Below, one piece after another: positions 52,001-60,080 of a stretch of 64,000 nucleotides of DNA; within the stretch, counting starts at the first letter, position 1; each line of letters starts with the position of its first letter. Both the position numbers and the translations under genes were made by a program. The notes beneath the pieces were generated by a model. The model was not told the origin of the DNA. It made no database searches and worked only from the letters and a program-made list of their open reading frames with translations. Origin of the DNA: Hermodice carunculata (taxonomy: Eukaryota; Annelida; Polychaeta; Eunicida; Amphinomidae); contig OZ026616.1 of the NCBI GenBank assembly GCA_964020975.1, positions 85,299,868-85,363,867 of the forward strand, read 5' to 3'.

Positions 52001-55000
52001 ATTTTTCTGGCCAGGTTGTGTGTCCTTCCTTAATGTACTTACTTTACAATGCAACTCTCAAAATTTTTCTCCCAGTGGAAGCTTGGGGAATATCTCATTA
52101 AATGCAATTTATGACATCTCTGTGTCAACTTAAATGAGAAACAAAGTTCGAAGCCACTTGTGGCTTTAGTGATGACATCACAATGGATGCCACAATAACC
52201 AGGGTTGGCTGAAAACAGGTCCTGTGCAGATTGCAACTATCCATAGGAGCAGACAGTTTCTTGCTTGTTTTTCCTTTCCTTGATTTAGGCATTAGTAGTT
52301 TAGTTATAGTCTGTCCCACAAATGCATTGAAAAACCCAACACAACAAAAACTGTCAAATCCGAGCTACATGCCCAACAATGTAAGCAATTGTGAAATAGT
52401 AATCGGAGTTTCCCATGACATCTCACTGCTAAAATAAAGCACTGGATGATGCTGATTTTAGCAATTATGCTTAGTTGATAAATGCCAACAACACATTTGT
52501 GTAGGGCTAAGAGGATTCATTGATACATCAATGTGTCGTGATACGTTGGTTTGTGATACATCATATCCATATTGAAAGACGTATTATAATGGAAATTTTT
52601 AGTTTGTAACACAAAAAAATTTCAAAACATTTTCCTTGAAATGTCATCAAAGGGCACTGAGGGCAATCACAGATAATTCCTGGATTTTTTTGCAGACATT
52701 TTGCTCATGGTCGAGTCTCAAAAAGAATTACAGGATGTGTTAACCATTGCAGGGGGATATGGAAATAAATGGAGGTTCGAGTTAGCCAAGAAAATAGCCA
52801 AGTTATGACACTAGGAAAGAAACAAGATGGCAATAGAAAATGGAGACTTGGGAAATTCCAAATTCCAGAGGGTAGAGAGCAGCTGATTGAAATTAGAGGG
52901 GTAGGTTAATATGAGTATCTTGGGGTAAAGATAAAAGCAACAGGTAAAGGTATGTTCAGGTACCATATTGATAAGATAAAGCAAGTGAACTGTACCAAAG
53001 AAATGAAAAAAGCTACAGCAATAAATAGTTTTAATATGGCATTCACAGCTCAAGTGCTGTGGGACAGAGTAGCAATACATGTACCAGGAATGCTATATGG
53101 TTAAGATGTTACCACAGTAAATGAGGGGGCTATACAGGGTATGGACAAAACACAGAATGAAACGGGGAAAAGAATTCTGGGTGCACCGCCGTGCACAGCA
53201 GCAGAAGCAATCTTAGGGGAGTTAGATTCCAATAGCATAACAGACAGAACTGTCAAAGCCAAATTGAACTACTGAGGACACTTTTACAATCAGTGAGTGA
53301 GGACAGGTGGTCCAGGAAAATATATAATGAAGCTGCTACACAACAGACAAGATTGGGGAAGGACATAGGTAAGTTAGCAGAAGGGTATGAATAGAAAGGT
53401 TATGATGAGGTTGAGGATTTGAAAGCATATATAGGGACGGTAGTGAGAGAAGGCTGGAACATAGACTGACTAGGGCAGGAGTTATCAATTTAGAAAAGAG
53501 AAGACAGAAATTGATTGCAGGTAACAATGGTAAGTGTACAGTTTGCTCCCAGGAGGCAGACGAGATGGTAGACCATTGGTTGGTATGGTGTGATGCACAT
53601 AGAGACATGGGGGAATATGTTTAGGGAATGGCAGAATGAGGATCATAATTGTAAGGGCTGAGAGGAAGTGCGGCACTTCGGAGAAGAGCGAGTGGCATGG
53701 ATGTTAGGTTTGACAGTGGGTTTACCAATAGCAAAGAAAAGGGTCAAAACTGGACAGGACCTGCTGGTAGGGTGTTGGGAGCAAAGAAATGGAATGTTAG
53801 AATTAGAATAGAACAGAATTTATTAGAACAGGTTTTTGGGAAGGAAAGGGAAAGGTGGTAGCCCTTATCAGAGCTCCCATGACTGTGTGCACAGGACATG
53901 GGAAATGCCTGAGCCTTAGTGGTGGGGATAGGGTCAGAGGGAAAGGTTTTTTGTTTTTTTTGGCCACCTGTGTATCTTTCCATACATGACATTTGTTGAT
54001 TCAGAATAAAAATGATGAAATTGCCAACTAGGTGATATATTATGCTGTAGGGTTTATTGTAGGCATATGTGAAACAGTATCTATTACTGTGATCCCCAAT
54101 AAAACAGACAAGTGAACGGCGCAATATGTATCACATCTTGATCTCTGTATCTACTATGTATCAAACTGTGCATACTGAGAAAGTGTACAGCCCAGCTCTA
54201 CATTTGTAGGACAGAGTAGGTTTAGATTTCTTGTAAGTACCTGTTGAGATTTTTACATTTGTACATGTAACTTGTGAGAATGTTCTTTCCAATCAAGCCA
54301 TGTTGTGGGTAATAGTGAAAGCCACAACCTGAATCCGGTAGTGAATAGATGCTGATTGGTCATATTACTTCACCAGTGCTTCACAAACCTGAATTTGTAC
54401 ATTTGTTTTGTTTCAACTTCCAATGTCCCTAACAATATGAGAATCTAGTTTTACTGAGGCATTGAGACCACTGCTCAAGGAAGCCAGTCTCAGTCACTAG
54501 GGCCTACTGCTGCTATTGCTGTGCAATAGTTTGATCTTTTATAACAGTCAACAGTACTCATCAGACACAAGGATGAGAATGCTTTTTTTTGTGGATAACT
54601 CTTAAATGAGCCAGAAAACTCTAAAATTTATATGTCTGACAAAGAAAAGCACGAGTATAATTTACACAAGAAAACTGAAAATCGTGTGATCAGCTGACAA
54701 TTCCCACTCCTGGAGATGTGGCGAGATACACATAGCAAAACCTGTTCGATTCATTGCAGAAGTCAGAGTTCTGTAATAACATTTGCAGAGATGAGTTTTC
54801 ATCTAAATGTTGCCTTACAATTTACTGTTTATCACCAAAAGTGACACTGGTTTCTGTGGGCTTCTGCCACACCAGCAGGAGCAAGAGAAGCTGAACGACA
54901 CCACGTGACAAATTGACCACCGGGCTTTGTTTCAGTTTGCTGTGCACTGTTTGTAAACAAACACTAACTATGGAGTTGACAAACGGTATTTATATTTTCT

Positions 55001-58000
55001 TTTTTAGTACATCTTAGACAGCAGGTTTTAAAATGCAGATTTCAGACAGCTTGCCAAAATTAAAGATACAAAATAAAAGAAATACACCATAATAATAACA
55101 ATTGCTGTGAAGTTCGGGCATTTAGGCCAAAAAATCAATGCTAAGCTTTGTTAGGTCTTTTTCTTCTTAAAACATGGAAGTGGTTTTTCTGTTTTCCTCT
55201 TTGTAGAGAATGTTTTATACCCACTTACCAATTACCGGCAACTTATCACTGTCCAGAAATATCCGTGCATGGCCATCCTGGAACAGGAACACAAATTATT
55301 TCTTCATGCATGTGTGTATAGATAGTCTCAGCTGTGATATTTCAACGAAAGGCTCTTATCTTTCATTATTCATAACAAGAGAGCTAAATTATAATGTATC
55401 CATGCACGACAAATTACTTTTTTCCAAAAATGCTTATCTATGAAATCGTATCACATATGATTAAAAAAAATAATATCTTAAAATGATGATTCTATACAGA
55501 TTACACATTAATAAATTGCAAGTGGTCAACTAATTTCAGTTCCATTGTGAAATGATAGGCTCCATAAAATTTGCAATCAACCGTGACAACATTTCTAGCA
55601 CAACAAGGCCAGAAAATCTCATCTTTCCAAGATGCTTCCATCTATGACTGATATACAACACAGAATAAGGGACTGAAGGGTCCTGAATGACCCCTTAATG
55701 TGTCTGACACAAATAATACAATGGTGCTTAAAGGGTCACTGCTTCTATAATGAACAGGGTCGAGGTGGCATAATTAGTACATCATACACATAAAATTTAT
55801 GTTCCCCAAAATGAACACGTACCTTCACCAGGAAAGATGTGTAAAATACATTTTCTATTGTCTGCCCAAAGGAACGGGGATTTATCACAAACTCGAAGTA
55901 ACACACAGGTTGTCCTACAATTACAAACATTTCATGTTAAAAACATTTAAAACCAATTCACTTTGTCTTTAAGTTTGACACACACATTCTGTAACAAATG
56001 TAGAGGATCCAAGTTTCTCATGACAATTTTCACATGTAATTTGAAACAACACATAGGCCTACATGTACTTATTAAGTGTTATGGAACCCTCTCCCACCCC
56101 CACCCAAACTTGTCACGAAAGGAATATTTGATCATGCACCTCAAACATGATCCATATTACATACAAGACCATCATTGATCTTTACTCATAATTGCTAAGA
56201 CACTTAGGTATAAGGCTTATACTTGCTCTTTAAACATTCTAATTTTTAAGCATGTTAGTGTTACTAAGAAACTATACACAAGCGGGCTGTGTGAACAGCT
56301 CAACCTCAACTGACCTTGACATTCAGGCCATAGTAAGTCCCACCCTAGTCTATGGGATGAAGATGTTGGAGAGGAAGTAAAACCTGTGAATTTCCAAAGT
56401 AATCCCCATTGACTTACATGGTAATCAATAGGAATGCATGCATTCCCTACAAGCACTCAAATTGAAAAGAAAAAAAAAAAATCAGGGATCCAGAGTGTCA
56501 CCACTCAGTGAACAATTTTGATTAATCCTCCCATAAGCTACATTTCCACCAAGTTTCGGAACAATTTGAGTGAAAGTTTTGTTAACATGGGAAATAATAT
56601 AAAAATTTGTAAAAATTAGAAATAAACAGGGGGGGGGAGGGAGGGAGTGCACGAGGAGGAGGTCATCAAGGTTTCATAACCAGAGCATGTTCGAACACTG
56701 AACCATGTCCTAGAATGCAGACTTACTGTCCCCATTTTCATAGTAGTGTTGCAGCAAATTGAGAATTCGTTCCACTTCTGCTGATGTGGCCTCATGCTTT
56801 TCTACTTCTGTCACTGCTCGCAGCTGCAAAAGTGGCACATCACAAAACAACCATTCAGCATTTTATTTATTATCACTTGGCTCCAGTCTTCCATTTTTTT
56901 TTTCAAATAAACTTTTTCAAGAAAGTGACAATAATGAACCTTTTATTCCGATTACCAGGGTAACTTAACAGGTTGAACAGGGAAAAGTTACTCCCTGCAC
57001 TGAATGACCTCTGGCCTACATGTGCTAATGGGCAGCATGACTGAAATAGTAATTTGGCTTGTTATAGAAGTTTGCCTCTTCATGCCTGTTTTTTTTTGTT
57101 TGTTTTTTTGTTTTTTGCAGTTCCAAGCTCAGTGCAGAAAGAAGTTCAGAACATTATGCACACCTGCAATTACCAATCTTGCTTTGCCCAGCCCCGTCTT
57201 TTGTTAACTGTCAATCTGATGGGAGGAGTAGACAAATCATAATGTCTTTTAATCTGTCCTCATTAAATTGCAATAAATTCTGTTGTAAAATTGCTTTAAT
57301 ATGCTGTTTGCATGTGATGCAAGTCTGCAGCCCAATTTCAACCAGTTCAAAAAAATTTAAAACAAATATAACGTCCTTGGAATTCACAAGAGATTTTAAA
57401 AGTGCTGCCAAAAGTGTATAAATCACTTTTTCAGAACTAATTTACTGTGTGTTCAAATTATCCTAAAATCAATTTGAAATTTCTTTATTTGATGAGCAAA
57501 TAACTATGTTGAAATCATTTGTGCCTTACGGGTAATAAAAATTTGTTTTATTGTTTTTTTTCCCCTCTGGTTTCCAGAGACAATCAGATATACGTATTTC
57601 TCTCATTAGCACAAGACTGGGCATGTGAAGCCCTCTAGATTTAATGACATGCAATGAGATGACTAGTTAGAACAGTGCAATATGTAATCCTAACAACTTG
57701 GTTTCATATGTCTCAGGCATGAAATGTCTCTGGGGAGGACACGTTTGCCCATCACATACTATTGGATCCAATGAATACATATATATATATAAATATATTA
57801 TACACACATGGCAATGGGGTCATGGCCACAAGTGTTGTTGTGAATACTTCCACCTGAAATGTACATAAAACTTGAGCGGTTAGTCTGGCCTTACTACACA
57901 CCCCACAATTTCTCATGTTTACAATGAAAATCAGGTGCATGCTTGTTTGAAGTTTACACACCCACAAAATTCTTGACTTACCTGAGTTGCAGGGTCTTTG

Positions 58001-58078
58001 TCAGCAACAGCGTCTTTTTCCCGTACTTTTGGTGCCCTCTGTTCTCGTATGACAGGCCCCTGCTCAAATGAGCCATAC
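39381..58078 (-). CDS. NSMCE4A: NSE4 / NSMCE4A-like Smc5/6-complex kleisin (C-terminal half)
   Basis: Minus-strand gene; the 5' exons were not found in the window. Exons (5' to 3'): 58,078-57,982 (begins [20 protein letters not shown]); 56,823-56,727 ([19 protein letters not shown]); 55,914-55,823 ([20 protein letters not shown]); 55,277-55,229 ([16 protein letters not shown]); 50,658-50,564 ([11 protein letters not shown]..., LSITQQDWR); 41,318-41,241 ([17 protein letters not shown]); 39,416-39,381 ([11 protein letters not shown], stop). Every intron is GT-AG and all phases join, giving about 180 residues. They align in order with the second half of human NSMCE4A, notably the FDFVVDPHSFPRTVENIFHV core and the DWEEIVKTFEI tail. 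NSE4 bridges the SMC5 and SMC6 heads in the nuclear Smc5/6 DNA-repair complex; this part holds the conserved Nse4 C-terminal domain. The gene looks intact here. Introns range from about 0.5 to 9.2 kb and are swollen by transposons. Confidence 0.93.
39780..40105. repeat. Diverged GGTCA-type units
   Basis: Two to three weak copies of the CTTGAAAATGAGGTCAAAG-type core at about 39,788, 39,932 and 40,075, a spacing of about 145 bp. They lead straight into the 41-bp minisatellite. Confidence 0.5.
40112..40430. repeat. 41-bp minisatellite, about 8 copies
   Basis: Unit is close to CCTTGGTCTTACACAGGTTG followed by ATAATCATATGGTTACACAGG. Copies vary at a few positions and two are short by 2-4 nt. It lies in the last NSE4 intron. 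The seed is apparently the end of the adjacent GGTCA-type repeat (CCTTGGCCTTACATAGGTC). Confidence 0.9.
40645..40875. mobile_element. Complete 231-bp TTAA MITE
   Basis: TTAA target copies at 40,641-40,644 and 40,876-40,879. Termini are CCCTCTCCCCTTAAACTAAT and, inverted, CCCTTTTCCCTCTGAATTAA. It has a CAAATGTCGTCTGCTT block and a strong internal palindrome around TTGGGCACTGAGTGCCCAA (about 40,807-40,825). Non-coding; best-preserved member of the family in the window. Confidence 0.75.
41011..41190. mobile_element. TTAA MITE copy, diverged
   Basis: TTAA at 41,007-41,010, then CCCTTTTCCTCTCAAGTTCG, GACAGCTTTCCTTG, and AAGCTGTTGACCTG. Only the first 180 bp can be followed. It lies 130 bp from the complete copy, on the other side and in inverse order. 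Confidence 0.55.
41427..41760. repeat. ACAAGAGGC-headed dispersed repeat
   Basis: Begins AACAAGAGGCACATGGGCGG, a head shape shared with repeats at 37.5, 45.1, 50.7 and 56.3 kb; the body is too diverged to define its end. It lies in the NSE4 intron upstream of the penultimate exon. Confidence 0.35.
41986..43942. mobile_element. 1.96-kb fold-back element with about 450-bp inverted arms
   Basis: The left arm 41,986-42,442 and right arm 43,493-43,942 are inverted copies at roughly 85-90 % identity. They enclose a 1,050-bp non-repeated centre with a TA microsatellite. Both arms start at a CTAG. Both contain an NRF1-like site (TGCGCATGCG at 42,022-42,031; its inverse at 43,897-43,906) and then a GTAAGT donor-like site and an exon-like block ending in GAACATTATGGC..., all pointing to the centre. 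This could be a fold-back DNA transposon or an inverted duplication of a promoter and first exons. Right-arm similarity continues weakly beyond CTAG for about 15 bp. Confidence 0.7.
42969..43046. repeat. (TA)n microsatellite
   Basis: About 78 bp of TA units inside the loop of the fold-back element, followed by a short CACA run. Confidence 0.95.
43787..44116 (-). CDS. 109-codon open frame of unknown function
   Basis: The frame runs from outside the fold-back element (from 44,116) into its right arm, ending at a TAG just before the GTAAGT. It contains [20 protein letters not shown] and [18 protein letters not shown]. The left arm retains the corresponding last 40 codons with substitutions and one internal stop, so the reading frame was probably not kept there. 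I do not recognise a family. It may be a real exon, or simply long open frame. Confidence 0.25.
   Translation of the reverse strand: MLLDLFTVRVVGKKRNALIFLFVKTRIFHFDVYCLKKGQNRKWIDFLDLLSSTFDTIKLAWEQVYFRDHLCARVMCYDICKAATVTYKKTCCRSHCKEVELEEDVRITQ
45116..45640. repeat. Dispersed repeat, copy related to 50,689
   Basis: From about 45,330 it aligns with 50,750-51,090 through shared landmarks: TTTGACxTCCTxCACAAT, CACAAGATTTTCATATTT, AGTGxxGCCACCA, and CTAGATTTTT followed by CACT. The head ATGAGAGGGGGTCTCC is a variant of the ACAAGAGGGC head. Same orientation as the other copies. Confidence 0.6.
46451..46580. repeat. 20-bp (GTGCGCACTTATTAGAGG)-type units in inverted pairs
   Basis: GGGTGTGCACTTATTGGAGG and GATGCGTACTGATTAGAAGG on the left are mirrored by the inverse of TAATAAGTGCACACTCCCTA on the right, about 85 bp away. 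Short repeats of this shape are common in invertebrate genomes; here they form a small fold-back. Confidence 0.5.
47283..47309 (+). promoter_or_regulatory. Inward-facing promoter-like block, left
   Basis: CCGGCAAACATTGAGCTCCG then CCATGTT, about 80 bp upstream of the SAP start codon. Its inverse contains ATGGCGG, the core of a YY1/TIS-type initiator element. The mirrored block lies upstream of the THAP gene. Confidence 0.45.
47389..47491 (+). CDS. SAP-domain first exon
   Basis: Starts at ATG 47,389 (AAAAATGG context) and reads [20 protein letters not shown], then a YRKQRLVHL block, before a GTAATG donor after 47,491. The helix-extended-loop-helix pattern (hydrophobic LK.YL...GI/V.GYRK..L) is that of a SAP DNA-binding motif. 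This start is typical of invertebrate proteins that join an N-terminal SAP to a YqaJ/lambda-exonuclease domain. No downstream exon is recognisable before the THAP exon, so only about 34 residues remain. A host SAP-domain gene with distant exons is the alternative, but the position inside NSE4 and the inverted termini argue for transposon origin. Confidence 0.6.
48067..48456 (-). CDS. THAP zinc-finger protein fragment (transposase N-terminus)
   Basis: 129 codons from ATG at 48,456. A THAP C2CH finger occupies residues 1-84: C5-x4-C10, the invariant W44, C65-x2-H68 ([12 protein letters not shown]), and a following proline-rich stretch ([12 protein letters not shown]). A basic tail follows ([20 protein letters not shown]), and the frame ends without any DDE domain. 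THAP fingers bind DNA in P-element, Kolobok and ISL2EU transposases and in host THAP proteins. The GVFF.L.FPKPKT and FPDPIPA segments resemble THAP regions attached to DDE_Tnp_4 transposases. A GTACTA donor-like site just before the stop may be the real exon end. Convergent with the SAP exon, 575 bp apart. Confidence 0.75.
   Translation of the reverse strand: MTKTCSYGTCNSDQRYIDKRDDMKGVFFILFPKPKTKLDKSLRWIKCCGRKNFGAQNITKHTYVCSKHFVGGKGPTLEFPDPIPAVATELEKSIFLKRKARPAPKERNTPTPSKKSRRSVDTEEMKHQY
48561..48589 (-). promoter_or_regulatory. Inward-facing promoter-like block, right
   Basis: AAGATGGCGGAACACGCATT then GTTTGCCGG, the inverse counterpart of the block at 47,283-47,309 and about 105 bp upstream of the THAP start codon. 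AAGATGGCGG is a good match to the YY1/TIS initiator consensus. Confidence 0.5.
49140..49530. repeat. Two tandem units of about 195 bp
   Basis: Landmarks repeat in order: AAGTGAATCTGGCTTACAG / AAGTGGATCTGGCCAATTG, AAAATGTGAACTGCCATTGC / AAAATGTGAAGTAGCATTGC, CCCATTxACTTxCATAxTAATCAA.AGGAATG. A third relative occurs at about 56,380-56,450. Confidence 0.7.
49587..49689. mobile_element. 103-bp fold-back with 13-bp inverted ends
   Basis: TGTCTCGCCAGCG at the left and its inverse (TGTCTCGCCAGCAT) at the right. In the middle is a perfect 14-bp palindrome GACGTCCGGACGTC (49,629-49,642). Too small to encode anything; a tiny MITE or the stem of a larger repeat. Confidence 0.55.
50689..51110. repeat. 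Dispersed repeat, second copy
   Basis: Counterpart of 45,116-45,640, same orientation, begins AACAAGAAGCCCATG. It lies just upstream (in gene sense) of the NSE4 exon ending at 50,658 and does not touch the splice site. Confidence 0.6.
51111..52680. other. NSE4 intron sequence, nothing recognised
   Basis: No coding block or repeat family could be supported, apart from poly-T runs near 51,320-51,350. Confidence 0.4.
52682..53900 (+). mobile_element. Non-LTR retrotransposon 3' half, 5'-truncated
   Basis: Starts at the RT catalytic box, which reads FADILLM where FADDILLM is usual: one catalytic aspartate is missing. It continues through a palm/thumb region ([40 protein letters not shown]; a KAKLNY block) with several stops and shifts. 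It ends in a Cys/His motif [20 protein letters not shown] (about 53,535-53,600), as found C-terminal in several LINE clades. The clade is not determined, but it differs from the CR1/L2-like LINEs at 20-25 kb. Inactive. Lies in the 4.6-kb NSE4 intron. Confidence 0.75.
53901..55228. other. NSE4 intron sequence, nothing recognised
   Basis: May include LINE 3' untranslated sequence to about 54,020 (AATAAA-like at about 54,005). No further coding or repeat content was supported. Confidence 0.4.
56277..56640. repeat. ACAAGCGGGC-headed dispersed repeat
   Basis: Begins ACAAGCGGGCTGTGTGAACA then GCTC, closely matching the head at 37,472. It contains one unit like those at 49.2-49.5 kb (CCCATTGACTTACATGGTAA) and ends near a G run (about 56,631-56,645). 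Confidence 0.6.
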
Positions 58079-58469
58079 CTATTTAAAAACATAACATGTT
58101 AATATTGCATACACACTGTATTGTGTTCTGGCTACCTGGTAATTGATAGTTTTATTTATAGATGAGTTGCGGGAATCTCATACTGTAATATTACCATATC
58201 AATGATCTAAAGGAGAGCTAAACACTTCTTGATAATAAAAAATTTGCACAAAAGATGAATGAAGCATGAGAAACTTTTTCTCCAAAATGCAGGGTAAGAT
58301 AACACTGATCTGGAAAAATAAAAAAATTCAACCAGAACAGTTTGATTTTCCAACTGTTAAACAAAAGTCTCCCTGTGTACCCTGACCATTGGTCACAAAT
58401 TTCTCATACTAATCCCAGTGATCTACAAAAAAGGCCAAGATAACTTTTTGACAAAGTTTTATTAAATTG

Positions 58470-59287
58470 GTGAAATCTTTCTCCAGTTGTTGCTTCCATG
58501 TAGACTTTCATTTATGTCACTTGGGACCTTGGGAATTGGGTCAAGGTCACCCATCTTTGAGTTTTACCTAGACTTTCATGCATAATATTATCCTTTCAAG
58601 TTTTATTAAACTGGTAAAACCCTTCTCGGGTTATGGCGTTCACCTTGAAATTCATTAACGTGGCTCTGGGACCTTTTGGGATTGGGTCAAGGTCATCCAT
58701 CTTTGAACCTACCCTAAATTATCATGTGTAATATGATGCCACCATGTTTGATTAAATTTGGTGAAATCCTTCTCAAGTTACAACCTTTGTGTTGAAATCA
58801 CTGGTGTGGCTCTTTCTGTGACCTGTGAAATTTGAGTCAAGGTCAACCATCTTTAAACTTCATCTAGACCTTCATGTGTAATATTATCCAACCACATTTG
58901 ATTATATTTGGTGAAATCCTTCTCAAATTATCTCCGTATTGAAATTCACTGGTATGACTGTGACCTTGGAAACTGGGTCAAGGTCACCAACCTTCAAACT
59001 TGATCCAGATCTTGATGAGTAACAATATCCTACTATGTTTGATTAAATTTGGTGAAATGCTTCTCAAGTTACTGCGTCTGCGCTGAAATTTACTGATGTC
59101 ACTATGACCTTGGGAATTGGGTCTAGGTCACCCTTTTTCAAACTTGACCTTGACCTTCATGTCTCATATTCTCCAACCAGGTTTGTGTAAATTTACTGAC
59201 ATCCTTGTTGAGTTATCAGGTCTGCATCAAAGTTCACTGATGTGGCTCAGTTATCTTGGGAATCGGGTCACGGCCACCCATCTTTAA
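58470..59287. repeat. 144-bp tandem array, left part
   Basis: Six diverged monomers; the core TCAAGGTCA or a variant starts at 58,541, 58,687, 58,837, 58,978, 59,122 and 59,268 (spacing 141-150 bp). Each consensus monomer carries TGACCTTG, about 10 nt, then CAAGGTCA (an inverted pair), and a TTGATTAAATTTGGTGAAAT block. The array is interrupted at the TTAA 59,284-59,287 by the piggyBac element. Confidence 0.85.
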
Positions 59288-59817
59288 CCCTATTCACGCT
59301 GCACTAATTTTCACCCACCGAGACCCCTCTGCTGCATTAATTTTGTGGATACGTAAGTTTGACAATAGCCATTACATAAGAATAATGGGATGATATTTTT
59401 CTTGACACTAGTCACACCAAACACCCAAATTCTACATCAGAATGAGTTTAAGGAATACAGCTTTGCATTTATAAAGATTTACCCACACCTCATTTGCCCT
59501 GTTACCCTTGTTACCATGGCAACAAAGGGAAATTAAGTTAAAGTGGCTGAGAAAAATTGCAAATTTACCATGGAAAGTTCACAAATAAAGTCTTCAAACT
59601 AATTATACAAGTGTTGTCTGCTGTTGTTTTTTATCCAATTTTCTTTATATTTACCCTTGTAACAGGAAAAAAGGTCGAACACATTTATTTTTGTTTTCTA
59701 TCTTCAAATATTTCTATAGAATACTTCAATATTGTGTCAATAAGGGCTGGGTAAGGGCCCATGGTATATGTAGAAAATTCTGTCCCATAATACAACTGAT
59801 ATTCATGGAAACTGTTT

Positions 59818-59888
59818 AGGTAAGTATGATAAAAATTTTCAGGTAAGTATGATAATTTTTTTCAGGTAAGTATGATCATTTTATTTTC
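59818..59888. repeat. Three 23-bp tandem units in the piggyBac 3' region
   Basis: CAGGTAAGTATGATAATTTT-type unit repeated three times. On the plus strand each unit holds a GTAAGTAT that looks like a splice donor, but on the transposase strand it is simply AT-rich. Confidence 0.8.
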
Positions 59889-59996
59889 AGCGATGTGTGA
59901 GTTCTTATATTTTTTCCCACAAAGGCATTGACTTATAAGCCAAGGTCAAAATGTCATCTCAATAACTCATAAGCTCTGAAAATGAAGTCAAGTAAT

Positions 59997-60002
59997 TTTA
60001 TT
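59997..60002 (-). terminator. AATAAA poly(A) signal of the transposase gene
   Basis: AATAAA on the minus strand about 80 nt after the stop codon at 60,081, inside the transposon. Confidence 0.5.
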
Positions 60003-60080
60003 TCAACAAGACTATAACTTCAAACAGTCAAACTTTTTTTTTTGGATAGGTGTAAGTTTTTCAGTGATACTTGATGACAA

